Source of the DNA: Nitzschia sp. DOCU1 | Lineage: Eukaryota > Bacillariophyta > Bacillariophyceae > Bacillariales > Bacillariaceae | Direction of reading: 5' to 3' | Length of the DNA stretch: 64,000 nucleotides | Assembly (NCBI GenBank): GCA_951394045.1 | Contig: OX595987.1 | Span: forward strand, 2,356,001 to 2,420,000 | Shown here: piece by piece, positions 42,237 to 51,669 of the stretch | How the letters are laid out: each line of letters opens with the position of its first letter | Numbering within the stretch: the stretch's first letter is position 1 | The notes under the pieces: generated by a model | What the model saw: only the letters and a program-made list of their open reading frames with translations | What the model was told of the DNA's origin: nothing | Database searches by the model: none | Position numbers and translations under genes: made by a program

Positions 42237-42848
42237 ATGGCTTCAGAAACAAAGGCTACAAACATTGTTTGGCACGATCAGGCTGTGAACCAAGAAAAGC
42301 GATGGAAATCGAACAATCACAAGGGTTGCGTCGTTTGGTTGACGGGAATGTCGGGCGCGGGAAAATCGAGCGTGGCCAATCAAGTCGAACTCCTTTTGAA
42401 CCAAAAGGGCATTCGTACATATCTATTGGACGGAGATAATATCCGACATGGTCTCTGCCAAGATTTGGGCTTTTCGGTGTCCGATCGAGCTGAGAATATT
42501 CGAAGAGTAGGTCAAGTCAGTAAATTGATGGCGGACGCTGGTGTTGTGGTGCTGACAGCGTTGATTTCGCCCTATCGCGACGATCGCGACCGTGTTCGAA
42601 GTAGTGTGCAAGAAATTGCTTCCTTTCACGAAGTTTATGTTAAAGCTTCCCTATCGACGTGTGAAGGCCGGGATCCCAAGGGACTTTACAAACTGGCACG
42701 AGAAGGAAAAATCAAGAACTTTACCGGCATTGATGATCCTTACGAAGAGCCACTAAAGGCAGATCTGGTCCTAGATTCCGACAGTAAGACAGTGGAAGAA
42801 CTGGCCATAGAGACTGTGAGCTGGCTCGAAACCAAAATTTCGCTATAG
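42237..42848 (+). CDS. cysC: Adenylylsulfate (APS) kinase
   Basis: 203 residues from the ATG at 42237 (MASETKATNIVWHD). The frame is open further upstream but lacks protein character there. The enzyme phosphorylates APS to PAPS, the donor for sulfation. Motifs: NIVWHDQAV at the start; P-loop WLTGMSGAGKSS; LDGDNIRHGLCQDLGFS; the substrate-binding segment RAENIRRVGQVSKLMADAGVVVLTALISPYRDDR; the lid region with KNFTGIDDPYEEP. Length equals that of stand-alone bacterial and plant kinase domains; it is not fused to ATP sulfurylase. No plastid signal is evident, so it is probably cytosolic unless an upstream exon exists. Its stop is 38 bp from that of the convergent gene. Confidence 0.96.
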   Translation: MASETKATNIVWHDQAVNQEKRWKSNNHKGCVVWLTGMSGAGKSSVANQVELLLNQKGIRTYLLDGDNIRHGLCQDLGFSVSDRAENIRRVGQVSKLMADAGVVVLTALISPYRDDRDRVRSSVQEIASFHEVYVKASLSTCEGRDPKGLYKLAREGKIKNFTGIDDPYEEPLKADLVLDSDSKTVEELAIETVSWLETKISL

Positions 42849-42886
42849 AGACGAATTGTGTTGTTTCGACGAGCGCAATGCTAAAA

Positions 42887-43927
42887 TTAGTTCGATTCTT
42901 TAGTCCGTTGTCTCCGTTTCATGGCACCATCCATGATCGTCGACACTACTTGAAAGATCCAGTCACCGGACATTCGTAGTGCCGAATAGTCCGTGTAGAT
43001 GACACGAAGAGCGTCGACCACTTTGGGATTTTCGGATCCGACAAAGCATCCTCGCAAAATGTCTAACCGCCGGCCTTCTCCAGAAGGAATGATACTTTTC
43101 CATTCTCCAAACTTGACAAGCATATCATCGTAACGCTGACTGAATTTGGCTCGTCTCTCGTCTAGCCGAGCCGAATGTAAAACGTGGGGAATATCGGTTC
43201 GGAAGAGTTCTTCCAGCATAACAGCCGTGAGCCCCGAAATGGAATGGCATCCATTTACAATCTGCTCAAAGGAGAGACCTTTTCGCTGCTCTGGGTTCAC
43301 AATGGACATAACATCTTGAATATCCTTTGGTAAAATCTCTAGCTCTTGGCCTCGTCGAAGAAGGATCTCGACACGTTCCGCCTCGAGTTCGCGGTCACCC
43401 GACATTTGGACGAATGCATCCCAGCTTTTCCCTACAGCATCCAATGGAAGCCCCGTTCTGGCCATGACCTTTTGTATCTGTTCTTGCTGATATTCCTTGG
43501 AATCATCCATAACCTTCTGCAGCTTCCCATGAATAATTCGTCCGGCCAAACGAAGTGGCATGTAATCCTCATACAACACTTCAAACGCCCGATAGACCGC
43601 CGGTTCGTAGTAGCTAGCAGCGACTCCTTCATAAATGATTCGAAGCCGGGGGTTGGTGATAGAAGACATTTCTTGTGGCGTGTAGAGCATTGCTTCCAGC
43701 AATTGTCGGAATTCAATTTCCAGTTTCGACATTTGTTGTCGATTCACTGGAGGAAGGCGGCTCCTCAACTCTTCTTTTTGTTCGTCAATGAGCATATCGG
43801 AATATTTTAAGCGAGTGAGAGAGATCAAGGGTAATGAGGCCGGTCGCCCGGACAATGGAACAAACCCAAGAGACGAATGGGTCCAGCAGAGCACCGCAAT
43901 AATCAGGGAAACTGTCGAACGCAACAT
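42887..43927 (-). CDS. Unknown plastid protein, two-block family, paralog 1
   Basis: 346 residues. I know no name for this family. The N-terminus LIIAVLCWTHSSLG-FVPL is a plastid signal. Two conserved blocks stand out. Block A (about 70-135): KLEIEFRQLLEAM, then PRLRIIYEGVAASYYEP, VYRAFEVLYEDYMPLRLAGRII. Block B (about 265-335): FSQRYDDMLVKFGEWKSIIP, GRRLDILRGCFVGSENPKVV, DALRVIYTDYSALRMSGDWI. Blocks A and B match each other (R-x-I--G----P-V--A--V-Y-DY--LR-(A/S)G--I), suggesting an internal duplication. The middle is helical. A longer relative with both blocks lies on the same strand at 53588-54868. The C-terminus is basic (KRRQRTKE). Confidence 0.8.
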   Translation of the reverse strand: MLRSTVSLIIAVLCWTHSSLGFVPLSGRPASLPLISLTRLKYSDMLIDEQKEELRSRLPPVNRQQMSKLEIEFRQLLEAMLYTPQEMSSITNPRLRIIYEGVAASYYEPAVYRAFEVLYEDYMPLRLAGRIIHGKLQKVMDDSKEYQQEQIQKVMARTGLPLDAVGKSWDAFVQMSGDRELEAERVEILLRRGQELEILPKDIQDVMSIVNPEQRKGLSFEQIVNGCHSISGLTAVMLEELFRTDIPHVLHSARLDERRAKFSQRYDDMLVKFGEWKSIIPSGEGRRLDILRGCFVGSENPKVVDALRVIYTDYSALRMSGDWIFQVVSTIMDGAMKRRQRTKESN

Positions 43928-44647
43928 GATGGAACTTTTTTAGGAGAAGAAAAACTCAGCAGTAAAACTCGGCGCAAGTCGCTTGCGTTTTCGTTGATCG
44001 GATGACAAGCTTTCGACTTTGCTAGTGATCGTGCAAAGGTGTTTCGGTTAGAATGATGCCGGCACAACTTCGAACGAAAATATGTCAGAAGTTTGGGTGA
44101 TGGCGATAGAATTCGAATTATGATCGATGCTGGTTACGATTCCTTCCTTTGTCAGGATGATGGATGAATGATGACGATGTGACCTGATGATGCGGCGCGT
44201 GTGTTTCCGATGATGTGTGATGACGCAGAGACATCGATAGGCGCGAGCTCGGCGGGAGTGGGAAAGTTTCAGCACCGAGCGAGCGTGCCGTGCTAGAAGG
44301 AACTGTAGTACCTCTGTATCGTACCAGGTACGAACCTGGTATCTACCGGTAACGCCGGCACAGATCTGCTGGGCACGCGCGTGATATCATACGATATGAT
44401 CAACAAGATCCAAACACCCGCCAAAATTGAGGACATTTTGCGACTAAGAAAAAATGGCCAGGCAATCATCGTCAACCTGGTATGTTACCATCGTGTTGGT
44501 TCTGATAAAACACACAAGTACTACTACCCCTCGTTCTTTCTTTGCGTCAAGAAGAAGAAGCCTCCCTGAATTCTTGTTGGTATTGCATTCCAGTACTTCT
44601 AGTACTTGTTCTTCCATTTATTGACCCTGGCACAGCACAACAAGAAC
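43928..44647. other. Divergent intergenic region, 720 bp
   Basis: No gene is supported. A perfect 8-bp hairpin with a 4-nt loop (TACCAGGT-ACGA-ACCTGGTA) lies at 44322-44341. The frame of the following gene is open to 44606 but only with a TTG codon. Confidence 0.45.
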
Positions 44648-46165
44648 ATGTACAACATTGGCGCCAAAAGGAAGGGGACAACGATTCGACGAAGACAGGA
44701 GAAAGCAAGGACTGCCCAACTTCTGCTTCTCTTGCCTTTGGTGGCGTTTACAGCTTTTTCTTTGTGGCCCATATTCAACAATGGTGGTGCTCATTCTCTT
44801 CACAGAGATGAACCGACTGAGTATCATCATCAAACCATGGATGACTTTATGCAACATTTGGAGCAAGTGGACAACATTACCGAGTCGTTGAGGACTCTTT
44901 TGCAAGCAGCCGCTTCTCGACACAAAGACGAAGACCGATTCCCAACGTTTGACCCACAGGTTGAATTGGCACGTTGTCAACGATATGGATTCGATCTTGA
45001 CACGTCAAAACCCCTGAGCCGTCGTCGTATTTTCTGGGGAAGTCTCATTGCAGATGACTCTTGGCACATTGTGGGGATTGCAGCGATGGAATACTACGGT
45101 TTGATTGATACCATTGCCTTTGTAGAAAGCAACACAACTCAATCATTGGCAAGTCGGACCATGCGTTTCCCCGAGAATTCTAGTCGCAAGAAAGTTTTGA
45201 CAAGTCCCTTGTTATGGGGCGACAACACACGCATCCATGTTGACTACTATTTGAAGGAGAATTTTGACTTTGGTAGTCATGGGCTCTGGCGGGAGAATGA
45301 TCAGAGGAATGTAATTTTTCAAAGATGGAAGAAGAACGGAATGACTCATGAAGATATTGGCCTCATATCGGACATGGATGAAGTCGTAACTCATGATTTT
45401 CTGCAAGCCCTGCAAGTATGCATCGTCCCGGAGTTCCTACCTACTGCTACTGAAAATCGGACTTCCTTGGATCGTGGTAACCACATTGTTGCTCATTACG
45501 ACTGTCTTGCTCCCAAAATTCTTACGAATACCTTCTGCTACGAGGGAAGTCCCCAATGCCTAGCTACACACCGTCGACTTTGGCATCCAGATTTTATTAT
45601 TGGTGCATGCATCCAAGAGATTGGAGATGACAGTCTTCGAGGACCCCCAACACCTCGTGAAGTGGTTGGTTACGGTGCCTATATGCGACTTGCTGAATGG
45701 AAAAGCAATGTCACGGAAATCAAACTAGAGGGAAGCGGTGATACTGTCAGGCTTGGTCCACTGTGGGACGCCACAGATTTCCGGCTGTTGGAAGGAGGTC
45801 GTCAGATTCTTGGAAGGACTACGACTGGCCTTGAAATTCCTACTGCCTATCACTTTCACAACTTTTTCGACTCTATTGCCACGTTGCGAGGAAAGTACCT
45901 GACTTATGGGCATGCAGTAGATGAAGCCATGGATATTCCACTGTGGAAGCTTCAGGAAGAGATCGGCTTCATGGTGGGGTGCCTGACAAACCGATCAAAC
46001 CTTGCACCGAAGGACCAACTAGCTGGACCAGAAGACTGGGAAAAGTGGGACGCCGTTCACAGCACTCCTATTGCTTTCCAAAGAATACCCGCTTATCGGA
46101 CGTTGCGCCACAGGGAATTGCAAGTGCAACTGACCATCGATGAGCGCATGCATCCACCGAACTGA
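44648..46165 (+). CDS. GT17-like glycosyltransferase (GnT-III type), type II membrane protein
   Basis: 505 residues from the ATG at 44648. A basic N-terminus (GAKRKGTTIRRRQEKARTA) precedes one hydrophobic segment (QLLLLLPLVAFTAFSLWPIF), the layout of a Golgi type II enzyme. The catalytic part resembles family 17 (beta-1,4-mannosyl-glycoprotein N-acetylglucosaminyltransferase): IVGIAAMEYYGLIDTIAFVESNTTQSL, WRENDQRNVIF and DIGLISDMDEVV, where DxDE fits the metal and sugar-nucleotide site. In animals GnT-III adds bisecting GlcNAc to N-glycans; in algae the acceptor is unknown. Conserved Cys residues around FCYEGSPQCLATHRR are likely disulfides. A strong hairpin follows the stop codon by two bases. 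Confidence 0.78.
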   Translation: MYNIGAKRKGTTIRRRQEKARTAQLLLLLPLVAFTAFSLWPIFNNGGAHSLHRDEPTEYHHQTMDDFMQHLEQVDNITESLRTLLQAAASRHKDEDRFPTFDPQVELARCQRYGFDLDTSKPLSRRRIFWGSLIADDSWHIVGIAAMEYYGLIDTIAFVESNTTQSLASRTMRFPENSSRKKVLTSPLLWGDNTRIHVDYYLKENFDFGSHGLWRENDQRNVIFQRWKKNGMTHEDIGLISDMDEVVTHDFLQALQVCIVPEFLPTATENRTSLDRGNHIVAHYDCLAPKILTNTFCYEGSPQCLATHRRLWHPDFIIGACIQEIGDDSLRGPPTPREVVGYGAYMRLAEWKSNVTEIKLEGSGDTVRLGPLWDATDFRLLEGGRQILGRTTTGLEIPTAYHFHNFFDSIATLRGKYLTYGHAVDEAMDIPLWKLQEEIGFMVGCLTNRSNLAPKDQLAGPEDWEKWDAVHSTPIAFQRIPAYRTLRHRELQVQLTIDERMHPPN

Positions 46166-46167
46166 AT

Positions 46168-46198
46168 GGTGGGCTCGGCCTAGTAGGCCGAGCCCACC
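46168..46198. repeat. Perfect 13-bp GC-rich hairpin immediately after the GT17 stop codon
   Basis: GGTGGGCTCGGCC at 46168-46180 pairs exactly with GGCCGAGCCCACC at 46186-46198, loop TAGTA. It starts two bases after the TGA at 46163-46165, so it lies in the 3' UTR and 115 bp before the next start codon. It may affect 3'-end formation or mRNA stability. Confidence 0.85.
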
Positions 46199-46312
46199 TT
46201 GCAATCTATTTCATCCCCGCCTCCCTCCAACACAACGATGAAGATGTGTCGAGTGCAATTTACCTCAGTGGAATCCCTTCCCCTCCATAATTACAATCGC
46301 CCTTGACACAAA

Positions 46313-48229
46313 ATGACGGAATCTTCATCGTCAAGCGCCAAATCATCGATATCATGTCGCCTCGTGCATCATGGGGCAGCCGCCACTTCCTCCTCCAAGG
46401 CTGTGATTTGTATCCCCGCAGGAGCGACGGTCTCAAAAAGTGGTGATGAAGTGACGTCTTCTTCTTCGTCTAGCGAGATCGTGTACGCGTCTCACGTCAT
46501 GCTCAATGTCGCGCACCGAGTCACAGTCCAGGTGGCCGAGAAGCAAGAACCCGTCTGGAGAGTCCACCAGACGTTACGAACCAAAAGTCGTGGCTCGGTA
46601 ACTGCCAATACGACAGTCTCGACCTACACGGCGAAGCGTGTCATTTCCTGTATTTCCATGCTGCGAAATGGTACTGCGATAACTCGGACGACCCTCGCTT
46701 GTGGCTTTTCGGACGGAACCAGTTCCATGTGGGCCAGATGTGCTGACGAAAGCTGGACAGAAACTGTCTTGGTTCGTCCGGACGATGCAGACCACTGGGA
46801 TGGTCGAGCCATTACTGATATTGCAGGTATTCATGAAAATTGTGGTGACAATAGCAACACATCATGTACGGTCGTTATTTGCTCGTCTGGTGGAGCGATT
46901 CAGTATCGAGCTTCCATCACTCCAACCACCGACGACGCTTCGGTTTCACTGCCACGGACTCTATTGATTCCAACGCCGGCCAACACTGTTCGTTTCCATA
47001 AGCTATCTGCGAATGAAGACGCTACTCTTCTTTTGATTGGAACTGCTGCACCTCGACACAACAAGGTCCACGTGTTTGTACTCCATCCGGGTGTGGACCG
47101 TTCTACCCAATATTGCGGTGCACTTTCGGGTCATGAAGACTGGATAACATGTTTTGATTGGCGTTCTTTGGGAACGGTCGATCATCTGGCAAGTGGAAGT
47201 CAGGATGCCCGTATTCGGCTCTGGAAATTTACCACTTCGACGTCGACTGCTATTGTTCCACGGAATGATAACTTGCCTGAATTAGAGATTGACACTGCGA
47301 CCGAAGAAGATGACGAGGATGATGACGACGGTGATGAAGAGGAAATCCAAGAGGGCGAGTCTAGATTGGAGATCCTAGTACCTGGCAAGTCGCAAACATC
47401 GGTCACTCTTGAAGCCCTGTTGATTGGTCACGAGGAGCGGGTCACCGCAGTCGCATGGCATCCCAACCCACGACCCATTTACGGTGAAGATTTGATTCTG
47501 ATCTCTAGCAGCATGGATCGGAGCATTTTTATTTGGAGTGAAGTATCTGGAATCTGGGCCCCCGTTTCTCGCGTCGGCAGCGCGGGTGGCATTCTTGGTG
47601 GGTCCATCGGAAGTAGTTTGCTTGGATTTTTGAATATTCAGTGGGAACCCACCAATGGTCAGTGGATGATGGGCCATGGTTATGGTGGCGCCCTTCACTT
47701 TTTCTCCTGTGAACAGAACAAAACATTAGCAACCGAATCCGAATTGTCGGGGATGACAACCGAAGAACGAGCAGCTCTTTTCCCTTGGAAGGCGCAACCT
47801 TGCATTACAGGGCATTTTGACAGTGTTTCGGATCTTTGTTGGGAAAGTGATTCGGGCCAATATCTAGTTACAGTGGGCAGCGATCAGACTTGTCGCGTGT
47901 GGTCATCACTCCCGATCGCCGACGCGGATGGCAACAGCAAGCAGCGGGAAGCCTGGGTAGAAATTGCTCGGCCACAGGTCCACGGCTATGATCTTTCGGC
48001 AGTCGCCTCGTTGTCCACTTCTGACCACAGGCATCTCCTAGCCAGTGGTGCAGATGAGAAAGAATTACGGGTGTTTGATGCTACCAGGACCTTTGACCAA
48101 CTGTTGCGACGTGTGTGCGCTGGAGTACCCGACGCAGATAACAAGCAACGCGTCGATCTTGCGTATATTCCTTCGTTGGGATTGAGCAACAAAGCGATGT
48201 ATCGACCTGTTTTTCTGCCACGACTCTAG
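46313..48229 (+). CDS. ELP2: Elongator subunit 2 (ELP2), C-terminally short
   Basis: 638 residues with WD40 repeats. ELP2 is the double-propeller scaffold of the Elongator complex, which modifies wobble uridines of tRNA. Diagnostic segments: GHEDWITCFDW, ASGSQDARIRLWKF, GHEERVTAVAWHPN, ISSSMDRSIFIWSE with GIWAPVSRVGSAGG, then GHFDSVSDLCWESDSGQYLVTVGSDQTCRVWS, and EIARPQVHGYDL. After DLAYIPSLGLSNKAM, which in other ELP2 proteins sits about two thirds along, only eight residues remain before a stop. The second propeller's last five or so repeats are absent. No splice donor leading onward is convincing, and a convergent gene begins to end 92 bp later. Acidic insertion at about residues 325-350. 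Confidence 0.88.
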   Translation: MTESSSSSAKSSISCRLVHHGAAATSSSKAVICIPAGATVSKSGDEVTSSSSSSEIVYASHVMLNVAHRVTVQVAEKQEPVWRVHQTLRTKSRGSVTANTTVSTYTAKRVISCISMLRNGTAITRTTLACGFSDGTSSMWARCADESWTETVLVRPDDADHWDGRAITDIAGIHENCGDNSNTSCTVVICSSGGAIQYRASITPTTDDASVSLPRTLLIPTPANTVRFHKLSANEDATLLLIGTAAPRHNKVHVFVLHPGVDRSTQYCGALSGHEDWITCFDWRSLGTVDHLASGSQDARIRLWKFTTSTSTAIVPRNDNLPELEIDTATEEDDEDDDDGDEEEIQEGESRLEILVPGKSQTSVTLEALLIGHEERVTAVAWHPNPRPIYGEDLILISSSMDRSIFIWSEVSGIWAPVSRVGSAGGILGGSIGSSLLGFLNIQWEPTNGQWMMGHGYGGALHFFSCEQNKTLATESELSGMTTEERAALFPWKAQPCITGHFDSVSDLCWESDSGQYLVTVGSDQTCRVWSSLPIADADGNSKQREAWVEIARPQVHGYDLSAVASLSTSDHRHLLASGADEKELRVFDATRTFDQLLRRVCAGVPDADNKQRVDLAYIPSLGLSNKAMYRPVFLPRL

Positions 48230-48320
48230 GCTCTCAATGTTGCGATTCCTCCTTAGATAGCATGAGCTAGAACGGATAAACATGAAGCTATTAAAGAAAT
48301 CTGCACATCCAAAGCCAGCA

Positions 48321-50876
48321 TTATACCCATCGTAGTTGGTGGCTTCCCTCCTCAATGTACACTTCAAGAGAGCTCGATATTTGGGAAGATATTTGGGAAT
48401 CGCCGTCCTCGCATGACGCGGACCGGTTACCGTCCTCCTTGATCACGGGTAGCTTACCCGAAGCACCAACCTTATTAAGGATTGGTGAAGGGTGCATTAA
48501 GAAGTAATTTTCTTCTCGGATGTACATCATTGGGCTGCGGTCCTCGCTGGAAGAAACACCATCTGTTGGCTCCCGTGCTAGCGACGAGGGCACGTCAGAC
48601 GGCGGTGGTTCTTGGGAGTGGTATTCCCCTTGAGCATTGTCGTCATCTTCAGAGTCCTCATCGTCCGAAAACAAATGCATTGGACGCACCGGCTTGGAAC
48701 GGGTGGGGTGTTCATCCTTCTTTTCTTCCTGATAGCTTCGATCGTTCTCGACTTCGTTTTCTGTCTCAGCCGGGGCAGCGGAACTCATACACAAAAACGT
48801 GGAGCGAAGTTCCTCCGCGTCATTCAACTGCTCAATCTCCTGAAATTCTCCAAAAAACTCAGTCATGCCATCATCTTCAACCAAGAAGAACTGTGGATAG
48901 ACTCCACGGAGACCACTGACACCGAAAAGACTTTCACGAATCTCAATGTTGCTAGGGTCGGCTCCGTCAACGAATTCTGCCTGGATACCATTTGCGTGCA
49001 GGATTACAGCCGCCCGTTCTTGGTCGGTATGTTGTGCTCGACTTGCGATTGAACTGGATATGAGTACAACCATTCGACGTTCTCCCTGGTCGTTGTTGTC
49101 ACCAGCGTTGCTCTCCTCGTCACTGGCACCACGGTGCTCAGCTTCATTCCTATCATCGAACAGTTCTTCCTCCTCCAAAGCACCTGTCGAGTCGGCCCTC
49201 TCGAGACTAGCTTTACGGACTTCTCGGCCAGTTTCTGAAAGATTGTTTCTTCCAGATTTGTTTTCACGGTCCAACGACCCTTGCCCCGCATCGTCGAGGG
49301 TCCTGCTCTCCATTCGCATGTATAGAGCAGGGGGGTCTGAGTGAACGATACCCATTTGTTGCGGAATAACATCCATGTTGCCGGCTTTGACGCCACGTCC
49401 ATTTTGCGCTGCATACGATGTGTTACTCTTGGGTGTCGCCAAGACGGAGCGAGAACTCTGCCTACCACTTGTGCTCCCGGTTTCTGCACTTCCTCCGACG
49501 TTTAAAATAGAATTCTCGTCAACCTCGACGCTCACCGGAAGCAATCCAGGGAACATCAAGGTGCTCGTAGTCGAATCTTCGCCGTTCCTGTCCATGGAAC
49601 GATCGATGATGGCATCCAAAATTGACTCTATGATGTGTCCCACATGTCTCTTTTCCGCCTGTACGCCTTGATTTCGCGTTGTGCCAACATCCGCGACTTT
49701 CTTGACAATCGCTCGCTTGATCTTTCCGTGCCTCGAACCATCAAGGCTAGCATTTTGTCCAGCATCGGAAGTCACCTGGTCCTCTGGTGCTCGGGATTGT
49801 TCTACGGAGGGTGCATTTGAAGTTGGCATCTTCGTTAACAATTCCTTCTTGCCCTCTGTCATGGCGACGGGCATCTGGCCAGTTTGGTGGCGCTTCTTCC
49901 ACTCTGACAGCGATGATAATCCTGGAGTGCTGGACGACAGGACTGTTACTTCACGCTGCTGTTCGGCCTCCTCCATTTGTGGATCCAAACTTCTTCGAAC
50001 TTGTTTCAAGTTGTGAGCCCCATTGCTATCTTGACTGTCACCTGAACCGCTTCGACCGATTCGTAGCTCTTTGGCCATTTCATGCCGTCTCGCAGCACGA
50101 GATGAATATGGAGGCCCGTACGAAGCATTAGCCGTCGGCGTAGTTCTTGCTGAAGAATCGGACACAGTGGAATTGCCAGTCGACGGAGTAGTTACCGGCC
50201 GTGAAATCGGATTCGCTCCTCCTTCATTCTGACCCTTTTGGGGAGTCGAATAGTGTGCAGCAGCCCTCGTAGCGTGTGTAGCTCCGCCTTTTTGTAGCAT
50301 TTCCCCCATTAATGCCCTCACAACAATCCGTAGGCAGTTGATTTCTTCCTGTTGTTGCGCGATAGTCTCCAAAGATCTCGTCGCTAAAATTCCCAACATT
50401 TCTGACAACGACCAGTCCTCAGTTCCTTTCATCATGGACTGTTGGACATCTTCTGAAAGTCTTGCAGGACTGTGGACAGTGGTCGTAATAACCCTATCAA
50501 TGGCAGCATCAAAGAAAACTTCGTCACGAGATGCTGAGTGTGGATTAGCAAATGCCTTCGCTGCAGCATCCAGTGCACTTGCAAGAGTAACTTCTGCTGT
50601 GCTCCCCACAGATACCCCGTTTTCTCCCCCGTCTGGCAATTTTCTTCTTAGCGAAGCGGCTCTCTTGAGTCTCGCATGAAAATCAACTTCACGCTGATAT
50701 CCAAGAATATCATTTTCCCTGGAAGAAGGCCCCGCTGTTTCGGGTGATCCTTTGTATGCAACGCCCCCCTCATGCGAATAGCCCCCTGAAGCATTTCGAA
50801 CGTTTGATATACCATTCTGGCTATGCATCGCTCGCTGGTGGGTCAATGAGTTGGGCGGGCATGTTTCCGCCTTCAT
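48321..50876 (-). CDS. Large disordered protein with an SH3BGR/glutaredoxin-like domain
   Basis: 851 residues. Residues 1-600 are mostly Ser/Thr/Gln-rich and disordered, with a short coiled coil near 170-200 (SLETIAQQQEEINCLRIVVRALMGEML). At 602-696 a thioredoxin-fold domain of the SH3BGR type appears: MVVLISSSIASRAQHTDQ, ERAAVILHANGIQAEFVDGAD, then YPQFFLV and GEFQEIEQLNDAEEL. As in SH3BGR proteins, the glutaredoxin CxxC is absent, so it is probably a binding module. An acidic tail (FSDDEDSEDDDNAQGE) and a Ser-rich end follow. No targeting signal is seen. The overall architecture is not one I recognise. A MORN protein with a similar N-terminal layout lies upstream on the same strand. Confidence 0.72.
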   Translation of the reverse strand: MKAETCPPNSLTHQRAMHSQNGISNVRNASGGYSHEGGVAYKGSPETAGPSSRENDILGYQREVDFHARLKRAASLRRKLPDGGENGVSVGSTAEVTLASALDAAAKAFANPHSASRDEVFFDAAIDRVITTTVHSPARLSEDVQQSMMKGTEDWSLSEMLGILATRSLETIAQQQEEINCLRIVVRALMGEMLQKGGATHATRAAAHYSTPQKGQNEGGANPISRPVTTPSTGNSTVSDSSARTTPTANASYGPPYSSRAARRHEMAKELRIGRSGSGDSQDSNGAHNLKQVRRSLDPQMEEAEQQREVTVLSSSTPGLSSLSEWKKRHQTGQMPVAMTEGKKELLTKMPTSNAPSVEQSRAPEDQVTSDAGQNASLDGSRHGKIKRAIVKKVADVGTTRNQGVQAEKRHVGHIIESILDAIIDRSMDRNGEDSTTSTLMFPGLLPVSVEVDENSILNVGGSAETGSTSGRQSSRSVLATPKSNTSYAAQNGRGVKAGNMDVIPQQMGIVHSDPPALYMRMESRTLDDAGQGSLDRENKSGRNNLSETGREVRKASLERADSTGALEEEELFDDRNEAEHRGASDEESNAGDNNDQGERRMVVLISSSIASRAQHTDQERAAVILHANGIQAEFVDGADPSNIEIRESLFGVSGLRGVYPQFFLVEDDGMTEFFGEFQEIEQLNDAEELRSTFLCMSSAAPAETENEVENDRSYQEEKKDEHPTRSKPVRPMHLFSDDEDSEDDDNAQGEYHSQEPPPSDVPSSLAREPTDGVSSSEDRSPMMYIREENYFLMHPSPILNKVGASGKLPVIKEDGNRSASCEDGDSQISSQISSSLEVYIEEGSHQLRWV

Positions 50877-51669
50877 GATGAGAATCCCAGTTCAAAAGGA
50901 TACTGGGAATCAACGCGTGCCACGATATCAATTTTAATTCTATTGCTCCCGAAACTGTTGGAGGCCTGCTGCTCGAAGATCTGAGGAGGGGATGCACGTA
51001 CGTCGACGAGAAGAGATGGATTTGATATTGTATTCCTTTCGCTGCACTGAAATGAAGAGTGTCCTTATTGGAAAGCCGTCGCAAGACCTATTCTGGGCTG
51101 TCGTTCCGCGCTCCCATCGTCGGCGCTGCGGAACAGGATAAGCACAAGAATGGGCTCTCTAAGAATAGTGATACAGCGGCTGCGAAGGTCGCCATTGGCA
51201 TGAAAAAATCCTCTTTGACACGTTGAATATGCCCTTCAAAAAATTTAGACGTCGTCACTGTTAATTAGGTTTTTGGCGGGAATATTTGACATCCTTCATT
51301 TATGTATATTGTTTTCTCCATCCAACAGAGGCGGTTGACCTTTGAACTGCCACCACACCTTCCAAAAAATCCCGCAATTGCTGACGCTTCATGGTGTTCA
51401 AACAGGGACTGTCATCAGGATGGACAATCGCCCTTTACTACACTCGATTTCCCTCACAAGCAAGACAATAAATGAGTAGAGATGCTTGCGAGACTGTCCT
51501 AGTTGGTGCATATCGCCCCGACGAACTAGGAGATCGATCCTCTTTGGTTGTCAAGGTCGTTGCTAGCTGGAAAGCGTGTAAGCTGCTCTAACCATTGAAC
51601 TAGCAGACTCGTAATAGTATCTTAAAACTCTAGCTAGCGTGCCATTTGAAATATCGTTGTTTTCGTGTA
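50877..51669. other. Intergenic region, 793 bp
   Basis: No gene is supported. TTTTGGCGGGAA (51271-51282) is E2F-like. On the minus strand 51515-51608 has a tRNA-like A-box (TAGTTCAATGGTTAGAGC) but no foldable tRNA. Confidence 0.45.

Noticed and set aside
51515..51608. tRNA-like sequence on the minus strand (TAGTTCAATGGTTAGAGC and a weak B-box)
   Set aside because: The D-arm pairs, but no acceptor stem, anticodon stem or proper T-arm can be formed even allowing an intron; at most a tRNA-derived fossil.
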